NCBI GenBank assembly: GCA_037783545.1
Contig: JBBELK010000368.1
Location: 1,639,764-1,703,763, forward strand
DNA: 64,000 nucleotides
Direction of reading: 5' to 3'
Source of the DNA: Henricia sp. BOLD:AAB3569
Taxonomy: Eukaryota > Echinodermata > Asteroidea > Spinulosida > Echinasteridae
Position 1 is the stretch's first letter. Each line of letters starts with the position of its first letter. Under the pieces are notes generated by a model. The model was given only the letters and a program-made list of their open reading frames with translations. It was not told the DNA's origin and did no database searches. This document shows, piece after piece, positions 13,301 to 25,300 of this stretch. A program made the translations under genes and the position numbers.

Positions 13301-16300
13301 GTACTACATATGACAATGCAGGTATTTTTCCCCACATGTTCTGTATGCACAGCGTGTGTGTGTGACTTGACTATGACCCCGCTCACATTAGGGAAATCGC
13401 TTGATTCAATGAAGATTTGACGATTATAATTTCATTTGATGAAGCAAATAGCTTCATTCGACGAAGAGATTGCTTCATTCGACGAAGAGATTTCTTCGTT
13501 CGATTAAGCGAATTGACATGTGGGTAATTCCCAAAATTAGTGATCCAAAAGTGTGACATGCTTTTAAAGATTTTCAAGTGTGTTTAGTGATTGAAAGTGG
13601 TTTTCCAGTAGAAAATATTAATTTTTATTTACATAAATGCCACTTAAATTTAACGTTTGTGTGTGGATAAGGCACCAAGGTTAATGCAAACTCATTCTAC
13701 AGCTAATTTTCATTGGCATAAGTAACCCGGGACACCAAATTCCTATTCAATATAATGTAACAAATTATCTTTTGTTTCAAATATTTGTCAGTAATCACAA
13801 AACAAAATATTAAAAAATTTGTGCTGTCCCCTGTAATCACAGGCCACAGTCTATTACTGAGAATCTGTGATCATGAGTGGCGATTTTTGATGCACAGGGT
13901 GTCGTACGTAACTGGGACACCAAACGTTTTGGACCCCTAATTTTGGTAATTACCCACGTACTAAGATGGGGGCGTCGCACAGCTTCATTCGATCTTCGTT
14001 AGTGGTTGTCTAATGTGAACGGTACCGCTCTTCGTTCGATCTTCGTTAAGTGATATGTTAACGCACGCCTCATTAACTAACGATGATTAACTATTAACTA
14101 ATCTTCGTCAAATGAAGCGATTTCTCTTGTGAGAATGGGGTCTTTTTCACTGCACAGTTTTCACGTCTCCCTTGCACACAATAATAATGTTCAACACAAA
14201 TTAATAATGGTGTAGTTTGCTTTACAAGATACATGGCGATTTATAACATTATTACCCTGGTCATTGGGCATAACTCTCTGGGGAGTATGCAGCCCTGGCA
14301 GCCTGACACAAGCGCTCAAAGGCTGCAACGCTTGCAGTCCATGGTGTATGTGCTCTTGTATGGGCAAAGCTTACACCATGGACACAGAGAGGATTCGAAC
14401 CCACAGCCATTTGAATTATACAAGATCTTGGGATCAGTTCAGTGTCTGAACATGCTTTATAATGAACTCAACTGCAAATGGACATTTTGCCATTCTACGA
14501 CCTTCAAATGTTAAAATTCCTAATTTTATCGGTTGGTTATAGTTTGGGTTTTACCTAACACATGTGTTTTTAGTGTAGTATTTGCATGTTTTAGTATAGT
14601 TTTGCACTGTGTTACTACACATTTAATCTGCATGTTGTGAGTATTAATGGTTTGTAACTTTGAGGTTGCCAAATTGTCCGGATTTTGCAGAGGTTACCTG
14701 GAATATATACTAAGCAACAGAAGGCCTTTTCAATCTCGGGGTTGACGCGGGGCTGGAGCGGGATTTTAAAAATGCGACATTTCAAACGAGAACATTTTCA
14801 ACCCTGCGGCAACCCCCCATCAACCCCGAGATTAGTTTCAATCCGGGTTGAACTCAACCCTGCTCGGGACCAGGGTTGAGATTTTTGGCCCCGGGTTGAA
14901 ACTGTCGCCCCAGATTGAAAACGGTTGTCTGTTTCACCGAAATTTATTTAGTGAAAATAACTCAAGGCCCAAACAAAATGCAGAATTAGTCAAAAGGTGA
15001 TCTTGTCATTTTAAGTGAAACAGAAAATCAGCTGGCTCTAAGGGGCCATTCAAAATAATCAATGTTAAAAAATGTTGATTTTTTGGTTTTTTTGTTTGAA
15101 ATTTTTTGGCCCACCCACCCCAAATTTAGATTTTAAAATCTTGAACAACACAGCCCACAAATGTATGCTATACGTACAACCGTTCCACAGCCTACACTCT
15201 TTCCTGAATAACGAACGTTCTACTTTGTCCTACATTCAATGGTACATAAAAGTGTCACCGTTACACAACGTCGCACATGCACAATAACATTGAGGTGCGA
15301 GCGTTTTTGGTTAGGCAGCTGGTCCCGTGCAAAACGCTGCATCAACTTAATACCTGATGGGTACCAGTGCAAATGTACCCTTAAACGACTAACCATCGTA
15401 CCAGTGCGTTCGGTTGTCCCCATGTTCAATGATTTGTTTACGCGATCTCCAGGCATGCGGAGGAGCTGAGGTACGGTATTCATATGCAGCACGCGGCAGA
15501 GGGTACGCCCCCTTCTATTGTTCCCCATTGTGTCTCAAACATCCAAGGAATTTCAAAGGAACTCCTTTCAGTCCCTTTGTCCCATATTGTGCTGGGTATA
15601 ACGGTATCAAAACAAGGTTCACTGAGGTGAAAGGAAGCAAAGCGCGACTTTCGATTTTCAGTTGTTGTTTTTTTACCTACCCATCCACAATTTCGAAAAA
15701 AGATTGAAATTTGTTAACATTGACTATTTTGAATGGCCCCTAATATTGCATCACTAGTTTTGTGTTCACAAGTTTTTTCCCAGAACTTTACATCCAGACT
15801 TAATAGTATGAGTTTGTGCAAATGGAAATCTTAAACAGTAATTTAAAGTGGTTACAGACAATTTAAAACCAACAAAAATTTATTTTCAGCTACTGGGGCA
15901 TCCAGGAAGTCGGCAAAAATGAAGAAACGTAAGTTCAGACAGATTGAAGTCTGTCGCCCTCTAGTGTTGTCAATCTGCTGTCAACAACGCATTTATGAAC
16001 CTATTTTTGTTCCAATCATAATCATATCCCACGAATCACTTCGGTTAAACCCGCACGCTGATTGGAAAGGTGCCAGTCGTATTTGCAACAAGGCCTAGAA
16101 TGCTTGTATGCTTTAAATGCCCTGTATATGATCTGTTTTTGAGCGATTATGCGAATTATAAATCAAAAGAAAGACATCAACAAACTCATCCGAAGAAATT
16201 TCAGCTTTGTCAAATGTACCAGGTTAAAAAAAAACCATGAAAATCCATATGCGTTTTCCTGGTCTTGGCGTGGTGTTTCAAATATTCGTTCTCAGTTAAT

Positions 16301-19300
16301 CGGGTACTATGTGGCTTGCGTCATCACTCTGTGGCGCACATCATATACTGCGTGTGCGCGCGATCCATAAAAATGCATCGCGTTGGAACACGCACACGCA
16401 GTACACAGCGCCCATGCATTTTGGACCGCGTAGATGCGAACCAAAGATAAGTAAATCGTTTGCAAACGATCTAAATAATTTCATCTTTACGGATTATTTT
16501 CTGGTAAAATTATATCATTTTGAGCGAAAACCTTTCATTGGGTAGTTGCTATTAATTCAATCTTTACTTTCAGAACTTTTGCCCGGTAAACTCGTCGATT
16601 ACTTTTTGGGGTCATTGCAAATTATACACTGGGCCTTTAAAGATTACATGATTGGGCAACTTTTAAAAACAGGAACAGCAGCATTACATAACTAAAGAAT
16701 AATTTTGATAAACTGCCTTGTAGAAATTTCAGCCACATAGATGCAGTAATACTTCAGAAAAACTAAATAATACATGCATAGTTTTTGTGTTGAATGAATG
16801 GTAAAAGATTGTCTGCAGACAATTTAAAAAAATAAAATCACCGTCATTTGGTAATTTCTCCCACAAAGGAAAAACTACTTAATTAGTGCATTCTTCACAA
16901 AATGTCATCACAAAAATCGTCATTCAGCAGCTGTGTCAAATTGCTGCTTTTAAAAAAAAAAATTATATCTCAGTTTTGTGTTGAGAATGTTGCTTACTTA
17001 ATCTGTAACTTGCATGTCCGAGGTTCAATCCCAACTAAAGCCTTTTTATGATAATTTATCTGCTTTTCTTTTTCAAGTTGGCTGTATGCATGATCCGAAA
17101 TAGCCATTTTAAATAGAATACTAAACTAAAAATCGTAAATAGACTGCTAAAGTGTGAAGTTAGTTACCACGGTAACTTGATCTAAACATTCGCTGGTAAT
17201 CTGAAACGTCTATTTCCAAAGCACAGGGAAACAGTTTACCGGTTTTAGTGTAGACACCGTAAATGTTGGATTTTTTTTTCTTCAAATGACTGTTTTCACC
17301 TATTCCTGTGACAATGTGCTTCTGTCATGCAGATACAATTGTCTAATCATTTACAAACTCATTCAAGCGGAATGCATACCCTGAATAAAATATCCCACAA
17401 TTTCCCTAACTTATACACCGTGTTTACACTCGAATCGGCAAAGGTGGATACAGATCCAGCATTTTTATTGCGACCACAAAACTGAACATTTGCCGCGTTT
17501 ACACTACACCCCAAATCGTTTCAACTTGCTTCAGAAACCGCAAAAGTCACCACTAAATGTAACTGCAGCGCATGCGTGAGCTATTAGGTGTTGCTGTGCC
17601 AGATTGGTCAATTAAGTCTACTCCACTGCGGGCACCGCCCCAAGGACACTCAAATTGCCGAATCTGTATTCGGGTAGCGTTTACACTACAAGCGACCTTG
17701 ACGATTGCAGGGTTCAACCCCGCAATTGCGGGGTTCAACCCAACCCCAAAGGTGACTTAAAAACGGCGAATCAGACCCGGGTCTGATCCTCCTATTTCAA
17801 TTCACCTTTTGCGTTTACACTTAGCGCCTACCCGGCTTCAACTCCCCTTTTTGGAAATTGCAGAGTTCGATTCGGCAAAGGTGAATCGAGTGTAAACAGG
17901 GTTATTGTGAGTAGTTTATGTGAATTAATCCTTTTTGTAAACCTTATACCCTTTTCAAATTAATGCTGCTAATCCAACATTCTTTGTTGCTGCAAATTGT
18001 ACATCTTTTTAATGACGCCATTAAACATATTCCTGTTTCAGTCTGCTATTTGTTATTAACTGTACCACCATTTCCTGCAACAAAGAAAAACATTCATAAA
18101 CTATAAATCCATTGTTCATAAATTGTAACCATTTCATTCCTGTTTCAATCTTTTCATGTCTTGGCTCACTTTGCATTTCCCCTGCCTTCCTTTTACGGCC
18201 TCGTCAAATTTCCTTTGAAATGTAAGCTCAGAGATTTTAAGAAAGACATGCGTGTTAATTTGTTTTTCTCTTTTGCCCTTTTTGTGTGTGCACAGGAGAG
18301 ATTCCAGACTCATGGCAAAACCGGTGAGTAAATAAAATAAACTGATCCAGTAAGCTCTGCCCATTTAGAAATTGCCTAGCAACATGCCACACATGTGAGA
18401 CACGTGTGCAGTAGAGTCGCGTGGCCGCGCCGTGCGTTAGCGTCCGCGCCCTGGTCAGCGTCCGCGCCCTGGTCAGCGTCCGCGCCCTGGTCAGCGCGTA
18501 TTGAAACATGCACACGCACACAGAAACTGCACGCTCGAAAGCAAAATGTGCGTATTCTGTCGTGTGCGTGCACGTACAACACGCCTGCAATACGCGTAAC
18601 GCGCGCGATCGAACAAAAACATCTCGACACACATCTAGAACGCAGTGAATGCACAACATAGCAAAACGACAAGCTAATTTTGTTGAGTTTTTCCCGTTTA
18701 CACAAAAACACATTTATGAAAGGCTAGGGTCCTCTGCGCTGATAAAAATGATGTTTATGGTGTTTTTGCGTCACTCGTGCTGCATTTGCCGTAGCTCTGT
18801 GCAAAAATTTTTGAGGACTCGGACTAAGGTACCCAAAATGGAGATCCACTTTTTGGTAACCTGAGGCTGTGATTGGTCAATTCCAAAATGGGCGGAGCTT
18901 ACTGGATCGGTCTATTGCCCTAGCAACATGGCACACATGCGAGACACGTGTGCAGTGGAGTCACGTAGCAACATAACATTTTTTTTACTGCTTTCCGGCC
19001 GCGCCCGTGCCCTGGTCACATGTATGAAACATGCACACAGAAACTGCACGCTGGAAAGCAAAATGTGTACCGTGACAAGTATCTGGTCATGTGTGTGCGC
19101 CTACAACACGCTACCTTTACGCAAAACGCACATGATCGAACAAAAACAACTCAACGATCTAGAACGCGGTGTAGTAAAGTGAATGCAAAATATGGCAAAA
19201 CGACAAGCTCATTTTGGTGAGTTTTACCGATTTACACAAGTATTTATGAATGTATTAAAAGTAGGATTGGCCAATCTTAAACAATCCGTTGAAAACTAGC

Positions 19301-22300
19301 TAGGGTCCTGGGTGCTGATAAAAATTATGTTTATTCTGTGTCACTCGTGCTGTAGTTTGCCGTATCTCTGCACAAAATTATCAATTTAAACTTTTGTCTT
19401 GGAGAATTTAATTCTGTTTAACATCGTATCTATAGACGCAATTTCGTTTACTATTATAGTTACTTTTTTTGTTATCCTTAGTGAACCGACTAACGAGGAG
19501 GGAGATGCCACGACCACAATTGCCAAACACTGGAGAGGGTACTGCATCCGCAAAATCAGGGTCGCAAGAACACCGGGTGAGTTGGTTTGCATGTCTACAT
19601 CGAGTGTAACCATCTGACAAATTACATTACTTGTTGAACAACCATCGATTACATGTACATTGATATTGTCAGTTGTGAAACACAAATGTCGAGCGATTTG
19701 GGGCACTTATTTTTCAAAAATATTGACTGGAAACAAATGTCCCATTAAGTTAAGTAACAAGGACAGACACTCGTGGGAAACTCATGGTCTGCCATGTTAT
19801 GTAAGTAACATGGGCATTTTCAAAGTTTGTAACATTACGTGTCATGCACCTATCAATTGTTTCCCCCATTCCCCGCACTGCCAGTATGCCCCACCCCTTG
19901 GGTAGTGGTTTAGTCACGTTTTTCATGCCCGAGGGTGGGGATTTTGACCCATTGATATAAAAACGTCTGTGCATCTGATAGCAAGATGCGCATGTTAGTT
20001 ATCTTCTTAGAGTTAGTTATCTTCTTAGAACAAGTTACAGCTACATGTATTTGGGTCTTTCCACAGGAAAAGGGGTATTTTGGCAACACATACCGTATTT
20101 TCTCAAAAATATTTATACTTCTTTGTTTGGTCTTAAAATAAAAGAAATAAGTTTCAGTTGTTCTGAAGAGATAACTTAGGCCCAAAAAGGATTACAAATA
20201 GTGTGACAACATGCCTTTCTAAAAACCCTGTGTACAAATGTTCAATATACACTCGTAACCGTGACGGACACTTGTGTTACATTTTAGGCCGTCCCGGTTA
20301 CGAGCGTATATTGGACATTTGTACAGGGTTTTTAAAAAGGCATGTTGTCATACTATTTGTAACCCTTTTGGGGCCTAAGTTATCTCTTGAGAACAACTGA
20401 AACTTATTTCTTTTATTTTTAGAACCAGACAAAGGTATTTTATGGGAAATATGGTCTGTGTTGCCAAAATGCCCCCTTTACTGTGGAAAGACTCATTTCT
20501 ATTTTGAGAGAAAATATCTCGATCACCAAAATAGGCTTCAGTTCTGAGAAAGATCCAAGCATGACTCTAATTCATTAATACTGATCACCATTTAAATCCA
20601 ACAGGAACTGAAGAGAACTTACAAGCCAAGGAACAACTCCTTAAAATCTGGTCCACCTTGGAGCCTAACATGGAGCAGCATGCTTTGCATCTGTTTAGGT
20701 AAAGACAGCCCTATGGATGTATTCCTTGAAAGAAACATCTGAATACATGTATACTTCTTAACAATGCCTATTACCAAACTTGGGATAAGAGAAAAATCGT
20801 AAGGGCCTTATCGGGATTCGAACCCGAGATCTGACTCACTAGGCAGATGCTCTACGAGCTGAGCTATAAGGCACAGTTGGTATACTCCCGCAGGTTTTCC
20901 CTGTTATTCTTTATTCATAAATACCTTAGACAGTTCACGCATCCCTATTGGCTGAGAGCACGTCACATGGGCAGTTTTAAACTAGCGATAATGACCAGTG
21001 ATAATGCCCGGCCGGCTGGTCCGCGTTTGTGCCCTAGTCAGCGCGTATATGGAACACGCACATGCACACAGAAACTTCCCGCGCCCGAAGCCAAATTCCG
21101 GTTATGTGCGTACGTGCGCAACACACCTGCATTACGCGTAACGCGCGCGATCGAACAAAAAAACTTGACGCACAGCTAGTAGCAGTTGTACGAACGCGGT
21201 GTTGACACTGTGGGTGTAGGAAAGTGAATGCAAAACTTGGCAAAACGACGAGCAAATTTTGGTGAGTTTTACCAATTTACACAAAAAGGTATTTATGAAT
21301 GGGATTAAAAGTAGGTTTGGCCAATCTTAAATAGCCCGTTTGAAACCAGCTAGGGGTCCTGGGCACTGATGATGCCCTCGCCTGGCGGATCGGGCATTAT
21401 CAGTGCCCAGGACCCCTAGCTGGTTTTAAACGTATGTTTAAGATTGGCCAAACCTACTTTTAATCCCCAAGTTATGTAATGCTGCTGTTCCTGTTTTTAA
21501 ACGTTTTCCAATCATGTACATATAATCTATCTTTAAACTCACAAATTTCGTCAGTATTTTCCCCCCTTCTTTTCTCAGGACGATGTTCAAGATCGATCCA
21601 GGGATGATGCCCGACTTCCCATTCTTCCAGGATGAATGGAATCGCATCTCCTACGTTGACTTCCAGGGGACGTATCAAGACCAGCCAGTCAACTCATGGT
21701 TTGTCGTATTCAGGTAAGGGCGCTGTGCTTTGCATTGTGCACGCGGAACAGTCCAGGCTCAAACCCAAATTTACGTGCGTTCACGCACGTAAATTTGATG
21801 CGTTTTGCTTTGAGAAAAAGCGGCGTGGAGGGAATTTAGAATCAAAGAACGCACTGAAAATCACAGTATCAATTTGGACGGAAAGTGTTTTTGTGGTTCT
21901 GTTTAATGTCAGCTCACACCAAATTACCTTCTCGCTGCTTTTTCTCAAAGCGACACGCATGTCAAATTTACACGTGTTAACACGTAAAAAGGCTCAGTGT
22001 GAATCAATAGACCGATCCAGTAAGCTCCGCCCATTTAGAAATTGCCTAGCAACACATGTGAGGCACGTGTGCAGTAGAGTCGCGTGGCCGCGCCGTGCTC
22101 AGCGTGCGCGTCCTGGTCAGCGCGTATTAAAACACGCACACGCACATAGAAACTGCACGCTCGAAAGCAAAATGTGCACTTAAGTATCCAGTCGTGTGCG
22201 TGCACGTACAACACGCTTGCATTACGCGTATACGCGCGCGATCGAACAAAAACATCTCGACACACATCTAGAACGCAGTGAATGCACAACATAGCAAAAC

Positions 22301-25300
22301 GACAAGCTAATTTTGGCGAGTTTTACTGATTTAAACAAAAACACATTTATGAAGGGATTAAAAGTAGGTTTGGCCAGTCTTATACAATCCGTTTTAAACC
22401 GGCTAGGGTCCTCTACGCTGATAAAAATTGATGTTTATGGTGTTTTTGCGTCACTCGTGCTGCATTTCGCCGTAGCTCTGTGCACACAATTTTGAGGACT
22501 CGGGTAGCCAAAATGGCGATCTGCTTTTTGGCTACCTGAGGCTGTGATTGGTCAAGTCCAAAATGGGCGGAGCTTACTGGATCGGTCTATTCTTATGAAA
22601 GGCACGGGTAACGCGCTTCTAGGAAAGTATTCGGTTCTGACTGTTAGTGGGGATTTGTGGTGTTAGCATTCATTTAACAATAAAAATGATACTAGCAACA
22701 TTTGTTTTTGCCGTTCACAGGGACGTATTCTTTGTCCAAGAACCAATGCTAGTTGTTCCTAAGCTCTACGTGTCCATTCCGACGTGCATGCTGAGGGTCA
22801 TTGATAATGACACTGGCGAAGAAATACCAAGAGTTTTCCAGCGAGTTGCTCCGTACGAGTACAAGCGCAATAAGGCAAGTAGAATTATTCCTCAAATGAG
22901 TCTTTCCACAGTAAAGGGGGCATTTTGGCAACACAGACCATATTTTCGAGAAAATACCTTTGGTCTCAAAATAAAAGAAATAAGTTTCAGTTGTTCTGGA
23001 GAGATAACTTAGGCCCTAAAAGGGTTACAAATAGTGTGACAACATGCCTTTCTAAAAACCCTGTGTAACCCTTTTTGGGCCTAAGTTTAGAACAACTGAA
23101 AATTATTTCTTTTATTTTGAGACCAGACAAAGGTATTTCCTCGAAAATATGGTCTGTGTTGCCAAAATGCCCCCTGTGGAAAGACTCATATTGCGGCTGA
23201 CAGTAGCACGTTTAATGCTGCTCCCCACTCCCACAATGAAGACATAAAATGAAGAGAAAACCTAATAAACCAATAAATTTTGTTTAATTTATTTTTCAAA
23301 TCTCAGATTTGAATAATAATAACAATTAAGGTTTCCTTGTTCCCTTGATTAATTTAATTTAATTTTATTATGTTTTATTTTATTTTTCTCAGAGGGGTTA
23401 CACCTTTGTCGCCGAAGCCCGCACCACCGACGTCCCTCTCCCCAGCGGCAAGTGGAGAATGCGCCTGATTGGCTCATCCAGCCCGCTACCCCAGCCAAGT
23501 CGGGATCATCTCAACAGCAGCTTTGTCGTCAGAGAGATCAAGGACTACTACATCCCCAACAAAGATGACGTTATCATGAGGTAGGGATCAGGGCTGTAGT
23601 CGAATCCCCTCTTTCTGATTCTGAGTCAGAATCCAAGTCCTTAGTGTCCGAGTTTGAGTCTAACATACATCCGAATCCCGAGTCCTTGGTTTCCAATTAT
23701 TTTTTTATTGCTTTAAGCCAAGGAAAATATTTCTTTGGTAGGTATACAATTTGAGTGCGCAAAATCTTTTCAAGCGGTCAAAATTTCATATGTTCTGAAT
23801 ATTTTTGGGCCCAAACAATTTGGGTCATTGACTCGCAATCATAGGTGAAAACTTGGAGTTGCGGGTTCAAACCCCCCCCCCCCCCCCCCCCCCCACCCCC
23901 CACCCCAAATTGTCCATTTACGTATGTAATGGTGTGCGTATATATGGGTCTTTCCACGCTAATGGGCCTATTTGAAAAATAAGTCAATAATTCCTTTCAG
24001 ATGTCTTCAGTTTATCTCAAACTTAAAGAAATTCCCTTGTACTATTCCCAGGAGATAACTTTTTCCCCAAAAGGTAAGAAATGGCTGCTGAAAAGCTTAT
24101 GTACAAATTTTCCATTTACGTATGTAATGGTGGACAGACAAAATTGTGACATTTTTGTCTGTCCAGTCATCTGTGTACACAGGGGTTTATGGGGTACTTG
24201 CATTGTTGTCCTATTTTCCCTTTTCTTTAGAATTCCTCTGTGGGGTACCACTGTTCCTTTTGAATTTCTTTATGGGGTACCATTGTTCCATTGTGTTTGG
24301 TACCCCACAAGTGTGTCCGTGTTAGACCAGCGCACTACGCGTGATGGATATGTGGATTTTAGGCTATATGCACACATGCATTTTCAAAATATGCATCACG
24401 CATGTACGCACAACGCACTATGCATGACAGATATTTTCGGCCTTACGATTTGACAGATACGCCATCAGACCACAGGAAGATCACGTCGTCAGCATCCAGT
24501 TGAGTACATCCAAACCAGACGTCTACATCAGTCTGCAAGTACTAGACCAAGAGGAGGTGCTGGCGAAGACCTCGGGCAAGGGGCATGCGGTGATCCCGGC
24601 TTTTACCTTCCATAAAGATGGAGAACAAGGGGACGAGGATCGGCGGTCTGGCAGCAAAGTTTGTAAGTGTCTTGTAATAATAATAATGGGTATAGATGGA
24701 CCTCGGGCAAGGGGCATGCTGTGATCCCGGCTTTCACCTTCTATAAAGACAGAGAACAAGGGGACGAGGATCGGCGGTCTGGCTGCAGAGTTTGTAAGTG
24801 TTTAGTAATAATAATACTGGGCCGAATACATAAAAACTAGCAATGCATAGTTCCGACCTGTTAATCAACCGAACCCGCCGACCAATCACAACAGAGCTAG
24901 CAGACATCACCCACATAGGTCAAAGTGCACTGTCTCACAACAACATGATCACGCGATATGTTCTGCCGGCCCCATACAATTTGTACAGTGTTGTATGCGA
25001 TGATCCGGGTGAATTTTTGGTTTCAAGGCCGGTTGTTTCGTTGTTCAAAGGTACGAAAGCACGTATGTCATGATATCACATCCCGGCCTGTATTACTGGC
25101 CCTTTACTCGGTGTGTTCTAAGATAACTGTCGACCCTGAAACATGAATACCTTTGAGTTTTCTCCAATGAATCTGTGCTTTCCGTTGAAAGTCCCATTGC
25201 TTTGTGTGTTGTGTGTCGCCATTTTGACGATAGCGTGTGAGCCATAGCAACAATATCCAAGGGGGCGGGGCTAACTAGGCAAACTCGGAACTATGCATTG

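Noticed and set aside
18255-18713. 152-codon minus-strand open frame with repeated ADQG-like residues
   Set aside because: It overlaps ADGB exon 8 and the family J element; the apparent repeats come from three copies of an 18-bp GC-rich unit. No family signal.
21632-22183. 183-codon plus-strand open frame
   Set aside because: It starts in a wrong frame of ADGB exon 11 and runs through an inverted repeat and a TIR element.
22875-22880. GT donor four bases downstream of the GC donor
   Set aside because: It would shift the frame relative to the strongly conserved next exon.
24001-24453. 150-codon plus-strand open frame
   Set aside because: Lies in decayed repeat sequence inside an intron, with no recognisable motif and no splice context linking it to a gene.
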